64,000 nucleotides of DNA from Phycisphaeraceae bacterium (GTDB taxonomy: Bacteria; Planctomycetota; Phycisphaerae; Phycisphaerales; UBA1924). Both the position numbers and the translations under genes were made by a program. The notes under the pieces are model-generated. The model was not told the DNA's origin. It was given only the letters and a program-made list of their open reading frames with translations, and ran no database searches. This document shows positions 46,629 through 54,982 of this stretch, in pieces. The stretch lies in contig JAHBXI010000003.1 in NCBI GenBank assembly GCA_019636515.1, forward strand, positions 558,001 through 622,000, written 5' to 3'. Each line of letters begins with the position of its first letter. Position 1 is the first letter of the stretch.

Positions 46629-47939
46629 TTAATAATAGTAGTAGGTTGTGCAAGTGCATCCCGAGAGGGAACTTGGACAATCGCCCGCCGAGGACGGGGT
46701 GCAGACGCACTGATCTTCGATCAGGATGAGGCGGGATGGCTCGTCGTTCGTGACCGACTGGCTGACCCCCAGGCAGATGCACGTGCCGGCAGCCGTTGGT
46801 CCGTTGCACGACATGTTGGACCAGCCCGGAACGGAGGGCTCGTACGGCGGATGCGGAGGTAAGCCAGGCAAGCCTGGAGGGGCTTTGTACGGAGGAGTGT
46901 AGCGTTTGCACGGAGGGCATGGGGTTCTTGGAATGAGGCAACCCGGGGTCGAGCAGGGGGGAACGGTTGTCCACTTGCGCGCGATCGGAGCGCCGATCAC
47001 GCATCCCGCCTCGTCAACCTGCATCACGGCGATACCCGACCCGGTGACATATTCCGGGTGGCCCGCGAGCAGACTGGACGCGTCGATCGGAGTCCCGGGC
47101 TGGTACGGGCCGTACACGTCTCCCGTGAGCGCGTCGGTCAGGACGAAGCAGCGGAGGGAGGACGTGACGACGATGGGCAAGGACCCGTAGGCCCCGAACC
47201 ACGCCTCGACCACGTCGGAATTCATCGGGCCGTCGATCTCCAGCGTTGAGAGATGGGATTCGATGAGGTCGCGGATCCTGGCGCCGATGGGGGGCTGACC
47301 CGTGAGCGGCGCCCGCGCGGCCTCGGCGTGGTCGATCGTCGCCGCCAGGCCGGGGGCATGCTGAACGAGCGATGCAATCCAGTGAAGATCAAGTTCATCC
47401 GGCTCGATTGGAACCGCGGGCCCGGCATGCCCGCTGATCGTGGATGCGGGAAGCCCGCTCGACCCGAGCACGCCTTCCTCGATCCAGGCCCAGACGCCGC
47501 CCCCGGCGCTCGTGATGGCGTTGAGGTGGGCGATGGATGCTTCCACGTCCTCGAGAGTGTGTGTCTGGATTTCCTCCGTCGCGAGGTACAAACGAATATT
47601 CCAGGCAAGAGTCCCCGATTGGACCCACCCCGACGAGAGGTTCATGTCGGTCGAGCATCCGATGGACTCCGCCCCGGTCGCGGCGGCCACCGTGCGCACC
47701 GCCGCGGACAATGGTGAAAACAAGGGGGTGTTCAGCGCGGGATCCGAGAACGCGAAACCCGCGGCCCCGGCCGCGGGGTCTCCGCTCTCCACTCGATGCA
47801 GATAGGCGGCCCGCCACGCCGCGATTTCCGCTCGTTGCGTCGGAGTAAGCACGCCCTGGAACGGCCCCCCGGCTTGCGCGAACGATGATGTGCAAACGCA
47901 CAGCGCGGCCCCGGCTCCCCAGAAGAAACTGATTTTCAT
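46629..47939 (-). CDS. Secreted protein with Cys-rich C-terminus ending in four Tyr, unknown function
   Basis: A 436-residue exported protein. A signal peptide covers residues 1-22 (ending SSFAQ). The N-terminal 320 residues are a compact, mostly helical domain with only a few cysteines (SIGCSTDMNLSSGWVQSG, LEDVEASIAHLNAITSAGGG). The last 110 residues are rich in Pro and hold about 15 cysteines (CSTPGCLIPRTPCPPC, CNGPTAAGTCICLG, CPSSLSGCTCTTYYYY). The protein ends in Tyr-Tyr-Tyr-Tyr. GGGGAG 7 bases upstream supports the ATG at 47939. I recognise no family. It precedes the zinc-ribbon membrane protein by 33 bases. Confidence 0.72.
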   Translation of the reverse strand: MKISFFWGAGAALCVCTSSFAQAGGPFQGVLTPTQRAEIAAWRAAYLHRVESGDPAAGAAGFAFSDPALNTPLFSPLSAAVRTVAAATGAESIGCSTDMNLSSGWVQSGTLAWNIRLYLATEEIQTHTLEDVEASIAHLNAITSAGGGVWAWIEEGVLGSSGLPASTISGHAGPAVPIEPDELDLHWIASLVQHAPGLAATIDHAEAARAPLTGQPPIGARIRDLIESHLSTLEIDGPMNSDVVEAWFGAYGSLPIVVTSSLRCFVLTDALTGDVYGPYQPGTPIDASSLLAGHPEYVTGSGIAVMQVDEAGCVIGAPIARKWTTVPPCSTPGCLIPRTPCPPCKRYTPPYKAPPGLPGLPPHPPYEPSVPGWSNMSCNGPTAAGTCICLGVSQSVTNDEPSRLILIEDQCVCTPSSAGDCPSSLSGCTCTTYYYY

Positions 47940-48026
47940 GACTTGACTCCCCAAAAAGGTAGGCACAGAACTACCAAGCCGGGTCAAGCCATGCAAGCGA
48001 CGACTCGATCAAATTGTGGAAAAGTA

Positions 48027-51000
48027 CTATGCCAGATTGACCGCCGCCGCGTCCCGATCGCTTAGTAAACCACCATCGGAACGTAACTTAACAGTGCCGT
48101 CACGCTTCCACGAACGTTCGCAGCGGGGATGGCTTCGCAAGTCCTCGACCTCGTATGCGCACGAGGTCGCCGCGACCGCGACCCGGCTCACCCCGAGCAG
48201 GTCCGCAAGGTCCGTCGGGTCGAACCCCGCGAGCGAGCCGGACGAATCGGGGATCGTCACGCCCATGTCAAGCGGGTTGTCGATCCCGCGCTCCCGGCGT
48301 GCCTGCTCGATCGCCTGCAAGGCAAGGACCCGCGCCTCCATCACGTTCTTCCAGCGAGGATCGGCGTGGATGTCGAACCGGGGGATGAACATCTCGAGGT
48401 GGATGCTCGTCCGCGCATCGTCAACGGGTACCTTCCGCAGCGAGCGGAACGCCTCGTCGGCCGTGTGGCACAGGATCGGGGCCAGAAGACGGCACAGGCC
48501 GTCGGCCAAGTCATGGATCGCCGTCTGCGTGCGGCGGCGGCGAACCGATCCCGCCGCGTCGCAGTACAGCCGATCCTTGACCGCCGCCAGGTAGACGGCG
48601 CTGAGCGTGTCGTTGCAAAAATCGTACAAGCGCTGCTGGGCGGCCCGGAAGTCAAACCGCTCGTACGCTTCCAGCACCGCCGCCGCCAGTGTGTTGTATT
48701 CCCCCAGCACCCACGCGTCGATCGACGTTGGGGGGAACTCCTTGAAGAGGATCCGGCCGTCGCTCGACGGGTCGGCGTGGTGGCCCGCGGCGGTGAAGTC
48801 GTCGAGGTTGCTCAGCAGGAAACGGATCGTGTTGCGGACCTTGCGGTAACTCTCTCCCGCGGTGGTGAAGAACTCCTTGTCAACCTTGACGTCGTTCTCG
48901 TACGCCAGCGATGCCACCCACCAGCGCAGCACATCGACGCCGTGGGCCTTGGTCAGGTTCTCGACCTCGTAGTCCTTCGCGTCCGGTCGGCTCTTGCTGA
49001 GTTTGCGTCCGTCCTTGTCGTTCATGAACCCGTGCGTGAGCACGGTCCGGTACGGGGGGGCACCCGTCGTCCCAAGCGCGGTGAGCAGGGACGACTGGAA
49101 CCAGCCGCGGTGCTGGTCGGAGCCTTCGAGGTACAGGTCGGCGGGGTACGCCCGCCCGCCCGACGGCTCGTGCAGCACCGCCTTCCAGGTGCTCCCCGAT
49201 TCGAACCACACGTCGAGGATGTCCGGCCCCTTGCGCAGGTTCGCCGCCCACGCCTCGGGGCCGCCCGCGGACCCCTCACGCAACGAACGCGGGACCGTCG
49301 GGTCCGGATCCCCGGCGGGGTCGTACCCGGCCAGCAGCGCCGCCGGTTCGCCGGTAAACCACGCATCGGACCCTTGCTCACGCACGATCCGAGCCACGGC
49401 CCGGATCGACGCCGCCGTCATCAGCACGTCCCCGGCCGGCGTGAAGAACGCCGGGATGGGCAGCCCCCACGCCCGCTGGCGGCTGATGCACCAGTCCGGA
49501 CGGGATTCAAGCATCCCTCGCATTCGGTTACGTCCCCACTCGGGGACGAACCCCACCTTCGCGCCTTCTCCCGATAACGACGTCTCCGCGCTCTCGACGG
49601 CCCGTTGCGCCAGGTCCCGCAGCGTGACCCGCTCCCGGATGGTCGGGCGGTCCACGCCGACGAACCACTGCTCCGTGCAGCGGAAGATCACGGGCGTCTT
49701 GCTCCGCCAGTCGTGCGGGTAACTGTGCGTGAAGCGGTGGTGATGGAACAGGTGCCCCGACGCGCGCAGGTGGTCCAGGACCAGGTCGTTGGCCTTCCAG
49801 ATGTCCACCCCCCGCAGCCACGGCGCCGTCGTGCCGTCGTACGACCCGTCGCCCTTGACCGGGCAGTAAACCGGCAGGCCCTCACGCAATCCCGTGGCGT
49901 AGTCCTCCGTCCCGTGCCCGGGGGCGGTATGCACCAGTCCCGTGCCGTCCTCGAGCGTGACGTACTCGGCGGCGACGACACGGAACACGCCGGAGAGGTC
50001 CGCCCCCGGCAGCCCCGCCGCGCCTTGCCCCTTGGTCATGTCAACAAAAGGGTGCCGGTACGTGAGTCCGACCAGGCGGTCGCCGGGAGTGGTCGCCAGG
50101 ATCACCCACTTCTCGGCCCGCGCGGCCTCGCAGACGCGCTTCACCGCCTCGGCCGCCAGGACGGTGATATTCCCGTCGATCCACGTCAGCGCGTACTCGA
50201 ACCGGGTGTTGACCGCGATCGCCAGGTTCGCCGGGAGTGTCCAGGGTGTTGTCGTCCAGATCATGAAGCACGGACGCTGCCCGGGGCGAGCCCCCGGGCG
50301 CGGAGTCTTGCCCTCCTCGCCCGCCCCGGCCCCCTCCTCAGCCCCGGCCCCTGCATCCCTTTCGTCCTCCTCGCCTTCATCATCGCCATCTTCGCCGTCG
50401 TCGGCCGGCGGCAGGTCGAAGGCGTCGTAGACCGCGTCGGCGTCGGCGGCCTCGAAATCCACGTAGATCGAAGGATCCTCGCGGTCCTCGTACTCGAGTT
50501 CGGCCTCGGCCAGCGCGGTCTCGTTGGCGATCGACCAGTGAACGGGCTTGAGCGCCCGGTACACCAGCCCCTGCTCGACCAGCCCGGCGAGCACGTCGAG
50601 CGTCGCCGCTTCAAACCCCGGGTTCATCGTCAGGTACGGATGGTCGTAGTCGGCCAGGGTAAGCAGCCGCTGCATCTGCCCGGACTGGAGTTTGACGTAC
50701 TTCTCGGCGTACGCCCGGCATTCCCGGCGGATCACCATGCGGCGCTGGTCCTCGGGGAGCGTGGCGAGTTTGGAGGCCTTGCCTTTGGCCACCATCTCGG
50801 TCATGACCTTGTGCTCGATGGGCAGGCCGTGGCAGTCCCATCCCGGGACGTAGGGGGTGTCACGCCCCGACATGGTGCGAGTGCGCACCACCAGGTCCTT
50901 GAGGCACTTGTTCATCAGGTGCCCCAGGTGGATGTCCCCGTTGGCGTACGGAGGACCGTCGTGGAACACGAATGGCTCCCCCCCGGATCGTGCCTCTCGC

Positions 51001-51191
51001 AGCCGCCGGTACAGGCCCATCGCCTGCCAGCGCTTCAGCGATTCGGGCTCGCTTTGCACCAGGTTGGCCTTCATCGCGAAAGACGTCCGCGGAAGGTTGA
51101 GCGTGCCGCGGTAACGGTTCTTCCCTTCGTCGGATCCGGCGGCGGGAGAAGCGGGGGGGGTAGAGGGCGGGGTCGGGGTGGACTGTGACAT
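48027..51191 (-). CDS. ileS: Isoleucyl-tRNA synthetase
   Basis: A 1054-residue enzyme that charges tRNA-Ile. Class I motifs are HLGH at 88-91 and KLSKS at 730-734. The editing domain carries TTTPWTLPANLAIAVN. Other family segments are GWDCHGLPIEHKV and PDWCISRQRAWGLPIP. Two features are odd. A 57-residue acidic Glu/Asp/Gly insertion lies at about 249-305, in the connective peptide. The C-terminal zinc knuckle is degenerate: CERSW replaces CERCW, and LSDRD replaces LCxRC. The start codon ATG at 51191 lacks a clear ribosome-binding site. It is divergent from xseB. Confidence 0.97.
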   Translation of the reverse strand: MSQSTPTPPSTPPASPAAGSDEGKNRYRGTLNLPRTSFAMKANLVQSEPESLKRWQAMGLYRRLREARSGGEPFVFHDGPPYANGDIHLGHLMNKCLKDLVVRTRTMSGRDTPYVPGWDCHGLPIEHKVMTEMVAKGKASKLATLPEDQRRMVIRRECRAYAEKYVKLQSGQMQRLLTLADYDHPYLTMNPGFEAATLDVLAGLVEQGLVYRALKPVHWSIANETALAEAELEYEDREDPSIYVDFEAADADAVYDAFDLPPADDGEDGDDEGEEDERDAGAGAEEGAGAGEEGKTPRPGARPGQRPCFMIWTTTPWTLPANLAIAVNTRFEYALTWIDGNITVLAAEAVKRVCEAARAEKWVILATTPGDRLVGLTYRHPFVDMTKGQGAAGLPGADLSGVFRVVAAEYVTLEDGTGLVHTAPGHGTEDYATGLREGLPVYCPVKGDGSYDGTTAPWLRGVDIWKANDLVLDHLRASGHLFHHHRFTHSYPHDWRSKTPVIFRCTEQWFVGVDRPTIRERVTLRDLAQRAVESAETSLSGEGAKVGFVPEWGRNRMRGMLESRPDWCISRQRAWGLPIPAFFTPAGDVLMTAASIRAVARIVREQGSDAWFTGEPAALLAGYDPAGDPDPTVPRSLREGSAGGPEAWAANLRKGPDILDVWFESGSTWKAVLHEPSGGRAYPADLYLEGSDQHRGWFQSSLLTALGTTGAPPYRTVLTHGFMNDKDGRKLSKSRPDAKDYEVENLTKAHGVDVLRWWVASLAYENDVKVDKEFFTTAGESYRKVRNTIRFLLSNLDDFTAAGHHADPSSDGRILFKEFPPTSIDAWVLGEYNTLAAAVLEAYERFDFRAAQQRLYDFCNDTLSAVYLAAVKDRLYCDAAGSVRRRRTQTAIHDLADGLCRLLAPILCHTADEAFRSLRKVPVDDARTSIHLEMFIPRFDIHADPRWKNVMEARVLALQAIEQARRERGIDNPLDMGVTIPDSSGSLAGFDPTDLADLLGVSRVAVAATSCAYEVEDLRSHPRCERSWKRDGTVKLRSDGGLLSDRDAAAVNLA

Positions 51192-51604
51192 GGCGATTGG
51201 TCTGGTTCGAGTCAGCGGGGCACATCAAGAAGGGGACGGTCGGAGGTTTGGCGGTGAAGCCGGCCCTTCCAGGGATTCGCACGGGAAAATCCCCAGCGAG
51301 TCTCCGGGAGGGCGGATCGTATCGGTTCCGATGGTAAACGGTGGGGAAAGACGCCCGGATAGCCCCGCTCGGCCGCCGATTCGACGGACGCCCGCGGAGC
51401 GCCCATCAGGCCAAGAGGGGCCTGCGAATTCGAATCGTCCGGATGGCTCGGTCGTCGTCGGTCACGTCGGAATCGTAGTGGGGTGGTGGGGTGGATCAAA
51501 CGGCGGCCGACTCCCGCGAAGCCCGCGTGCCCGGAGGTGCTTCGCGGGCATCGGCCCCGGTCAGGGGTGGATGCCCGACCCTCTCGGACGCTAGGCTTGG
51601 CACC
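51192..51604. other. Divergent intergenic region between ileS and xseB, 413 bp
   Basis: Promoters for both genes should lie here. I looked for a T-box-like leader upstream of ileS and saw no convincing specifier or AGGGTGGnACCGCG element. No gene or terminator is apparent. Confidence 0.5.
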
Positions 51605-51922
51605 ATGGCTCGCTCCAAGGATGTCACAACACCCGCTCTGACCCCGGCGACTCCCCCTCCTCCGGACGACGGGCCATCGTTTGAGGACCTCCTGGGCGAG
51701 ATTGAGGAGATCATCCGCCGCGTCGAATCCGGGGAAATCGGCCTCGAGCGCTCGATCGCCGAGTACGAGCGCGGCGTGGGGCTTCTCAAACGCTGTCGGG
51801 CAATCCTCACGACCGCGGAACAGAAGGTCGAGACGCTCAGCCGAACCCTGACGGAAGAGACTTCGCAGGCGCCGGGGGACCGTCCCGGCACGGGACCGGC
51901 CGCCGGCCCGACCCGCCGATAA
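51605..51922 (+). CDS. xseB: Exodeoxyribonuclease VII small subunit
   Basis: A 105-residue subunit of the single-strand-specific nuclease ExoVII. The conserved core begins SFEDLLGEIEEIIRRVESGE, followed by IGLERSIAEYERGVGLLKRC and AEQKVETLSRTL. The N-terminal 20 residues (Thr/Pro-rich) and the C-terminal 20 (Gly/Pro-rich) are extra and disordered. I chose the ATG at 51605, near the conserved core; the frame upstream is open but not conserved. The large subunit gene xseA is not in the window. Confidence 0.95.
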   Translation: MARSKDVTTPALTPATPPPPDDGPSFEDLLGEIEEIIRRVESGEIGLERSIAEYERGVGLLKRCRAILTTAEQKVETLSRTLTEETSQAPGDRPGTGPAAGPTRR

Positions 51923-52055
51923 GTCTCAGTCGGTGTCCATCTCGGATCCTGTCCGGGGCCGCCCGGCGAGCCATGTTGAAAGCCATGAAGGCCGCAATCG
52001 ACTAGGTTTGGATGCCTCCGTGCGGTACTCTCGGGCCGTGGCTTGGAGGTTGAGC

Positions 52056-54923
52056 ATGAGCCGCCGGAAGAACCTTGCGTGCGCGCGTCCGCTGGTGTCC
52101 GTCCTGATGTCCGTCTTGGCGGCCGTCGGCGGCTTTGCCATCACCGGGAGGGCCGAGCCCCGCGCCGGGGATGCTCCCGCCAGCGCCGACGTGCGACGGA
52201 CCGGTCCGATCTCCGTGGACGCCGGTTTTCTCTCGGCGGCCCGCGCGGGCGATCGTGTGTCCATTCGCCTGTTCGACGATGTGGAGTTCACCCTTGATGT
52301 CACCGGCGTGAGCCGTCGCCCGACGGGGGTGTGCTGGCACGGGCGGATCGTCGGCGAACCGCTCGGCACCGCCACCGTCACGGTCGAGAACGGGATTGTC
52401 AGCGCGGGCTTCTGGTCCCGGCGCGGCAGTTACGGGATCGTCCCTTCGGCCGCGCCGGCGGCGGGCTTCCACGTCGCCGAGTGGCGCACCCCCGAATCGA
52501 CCCGGCGTTGCCTGATGGCCGAGGGTGCTCCGTCGATCTGCCCGACACGGCCGCCGGTGCCCGGAGGTCGGCCGACGCCGCCGCACGCGGCCGGTTCCCG
52601 CGGGCCGGCGGGTGGATCCTCCCTGACTCCCCGCTCGTGCGATTGCCCGGACGACCAGGCGCTGGTCGACGTGCTGTGCGTGTACACAACCCTCGCCAAG
52701 AACGCGGCCGGCGGGCTTGCCCCGTTGCAAGCGCGCGTCCAGAACGCGGTTGATGCGGCCAACGGGGCGTACATCAACAGCCAGGTCCACACCTCGGGCG
52801 CCAACCGTCTCCAGGTGCGGCTGGTCGGCTACGCGGAGGTCTCGTACAACGAATCCTCTCCCGACTGGCTGGACCACCTCATCCGCGTCACCGAGCCCGC
52901 CGACGGCTTCATGGACAACGTCCACGCCCTGCGGGATCAGTTCAAGGCCGACACGGTCCTCTTGGTGGTGGATGACCCGAGGTTCACCGGGGGGGCCGCG
53001 TGGTGGGCGATCTGGGATGAGGGCCAGGCATTCTCGTGCTGCAACTGGCGCGGCCTGGGGGGCGGGTCGCTGCTGCTGGCCCATGAACTGGGCCATAACT
53101 TCGGCTGCGCCCACGACCACGAGAACGACGCCCAGGCCCCGGTGTCCTACGCCTGGGGGCACTATTTCTCGGAAGGGCCGACGACCTACCGCACCATCAT
53201 GTCCTACCCCGGCACCGTCGATCTCCAGTACTTCTCGAACCCGTCCCTCACGCACCCGGACACGGGGCAGCCGCTGGGCGTCGGGGCGGGCGACCCCAGG
53301 GCCGCGTACAACGCCTTTGTTCACCAGCAGACCAGGTGGGTCCTTGCCAATTACCGCGACGCCCCGGGGATCATCGACTGCAACGGCAACGGCATCGACG
53401 ACGCGATCGACCTGGCGACGGGGAGCAGTTCCGACGCCAACGGCGACTGCAGGCCCGACGAGTGCGATGAACGCCGCTACGCCGACGCGCAGACGCCCGG
53501 ACCCGGGGAGGGCCGCGCATGGGCAAACGCCGGGGCGGACCTCCGGGAACTGCTCGATCTCGCCTACTTGAAGTGCTCCAACATCAAGGAAATATGGGTT
53601 GCCGACGGGATCTATACCCCGGCAAGGTGGCCGGGCGACCGCTTCGGTAGTTTTCGACTGACCTCGGGGCTGGCGATGCACGGGGGGTTTCAGGGCAAGA
53701 GCCGTATCGGCGGGGGCGAGACATCCCTTGCCCAGCGGATCGCCGGTTCGCACGCCTCGATCCTGTCGGGCGAGATCGACGGGCCAGGGCGCGACGACAA
53801 CTCGTATTCCGTGGTGACCGCCTACGCCGCCGACGAGCACTCCCTGGTTGACCGCTTCACGATCCAGCACGGTTACTCCGACTGGTACGGCGCGGGGGTC
53901 TACCTTGAAGGATCGTCCACGCGATTCACGGATTGCCTCTTCCAGGAGAACCGCGCCGGCTCGGGCGGCGCGCTGGCCGCGTGGTGGGGCGGCTCCCCGA
54001 GCCTGCATCGCTGCGCCCTGATGGACAACACCGCCGTCGGGGGTGGGGGGGGAGGACTTTCGTTCAACGCCGGGGTTCATCTCACCGTCGAGCAAAGCGA
54101 GTTCCGCGGCAACCATGCCTGGTGGGGGGGTGCCCTTGCCGCCGGGGATTCGTCCGCCGAAATCCGCGCCAGCGTGTTTTCCGGCAACGCCGCCGATGTG
54201 TACAACGGCGGCGCCATCGACCTCTACAACACCCAGGCCGTGATCGCCGGTTGCCTGATCACCAAGAACCACGCCGTCGGTGACGCCGGCGGCATCTGGT
54301 CCGCCTCGGGCACCACCGCCTCCATCATCAACTGCACCCTCGCCGACAACACCACCGACGAATACACCGGCGGCCTGGTCGTCTTCTTCGCCGCCGCCGA
54401 CGTCGTCAACTCGATCCTCTGGGGCCACAACGGCTCATACCAGGACGAGCAGAGCCGCAACCTGCTCTATTTCGCCGCGACGGGCGGCGTGAATTACTCC
54501 CGCGTCGCGGGATGGGCCGGAGACCTGGGCGGCCTGGCCAACAGCGGGGAAGACCCGTACTTCGCCGATCCCTCCGCCGGCGACTACTCGCTGTCGTACG
54601 GGTCATCCTGCATCGACGCGGGTGACTCCTCCGCCCTGCCCGCGGGCCTGGTGGTGGACGCCGCCGGGAACCCCAGGCGCGCCGACGACCACTCGATGCC
54701 CGACACCGGCCCGGGGGATCCACCCGTGGTCGACCTGGGCGCGCTCGAGCGGGTGCCGTGCAAGGCCGATTTCGACGGGTCGGGGTTTGTCGATCTCGAC
54801 GATTACATCGCCTTTGTCTTTGCCTTCGAAGAAGGCGTGGACGAGGCCGACTTCGACGGCACGGGGTTTGTCGATACCGACGACTTCACGGCCTTCGTGC
54901 TCGCCTTCGAACAAGGGTGCTGA
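52056..54923 (+). CDS. Secreted zincin metalloprotease with beta-helix and GC-type dockerin tail
   Basis: A 955-residue exported protease. A signal peptide spans about residues 1-33. A propeptide-like region precedes the catalytic domain (about 200-430) with the reprolysin-type zinc motif HELGHNFGCAHD (343-354; zinc ligands H343, H347, H353, catalytic E344) and a Met-turn TIMSYPG. A calcium-loop-like DCNGNGIDDAIDL segment follows. The region around 510-860 has Gly-rich turns (YNGGAIDLYNTQ, GDAGGIWSASGT) of a parallel beta-helix type. Two EF-hand-like repeats end in Gly-Cys. GGAGG at 52045-52049 supports this ATG. Confidence 0.93.
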   Translation: MSRRKNLACARPLVSVLMSVLAAVGGFAITGRAEPRAGDAPASADVRRTGPISVDAGFLSAARAGDRVSIRLFDDVEFTLDVTGVSRRPTGVCWHGRIVGEPLGTATVTVENGIVSAGFWSRRGSYGIVPSAAPAAGFHVAEWRTPESTRRCLMAEGAPSICPTRPPVPGGRPTPPHAAGSRGPAGGSSLTPRSCDCPDDQALVDVLCVYTTLAKNAAGGLAPLQARVQNAVDAANGAYINSQVHTSGANRLQVRLVGYAEVSYNESSPDWLDHLIRVTEPADGFMDNVHALRDQFKADTVLLVVDDPRFTGGAAWWAIWDEGQAFSCCNWRGLGGGSLLLAHELGHNFGCAHDHENDAQAPVSYAWGHYFSEGPTTYRTIMSYPGTVDLQYFSNPSLTHPDTGQPLGVGAGDPRAAYNAFVHQQTRWVLANYRDAPGIIDCNGNGIDDAIDLATGSSSDANGDCRPDECDERRYADAQTPGPGEGRAWANAGADLRELLDLAYLKCSNIKEIWVADGIYTPARWPGDRFGSFRLTSGLAMHGGFQGKSRIGGGETSLAQRIAGSHASILSGEIDGPGRDDNSYSVVTAYAADEHSLVDRFTIQHGYSDWYGAGVYLEGSSTRFTDCLFQENRAGSGGALAAWWGGSPSLHRCALMDNTAVGGGGGGLSFNAGVHLTVEQSEFRGNHAWWGGALAAGDSSAEIRASVFSGNAADVYNGGAIDLYNTQAVIAGCLITKNHAVGDAGGIWSASGTTASIINCTLADNTTDEYTGGLVVFFAAADVVNSILWGHNGSYQDEQSRNLLYFAATGGVNYSRVAGWAGDLGGLANSGEDPYFADPSAGDYSLSYGSSCIDAGDSSALPAGLVVDAAGNPRRADDHSMPDTGPGDPPVVDLGALERVPCKADFDGSGFVDLDDYIAFVFAFEEGVDEADFDGTGFVDTDDFTAFVLAFEQGC

Positions 54924-54982
54924 CGCCGGGCCTGATCGGGCACCCCCTCCGGGAACACGGGCCTTTCCCGGGTTCGCCTGGT

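Noticed and set aside
51192-51604. Possible T-box riboswitch upstream of ileS
   Set aside because: No specifier loop or conserved antiterminator bulge sequence was seen in the minus-strand leader.
52002-54428. Long antisense frame over the zincin metalloprotease gene
   Set aside because: No recognisable motif, and the sense strand has an intact catalytic site and a signal peptide.
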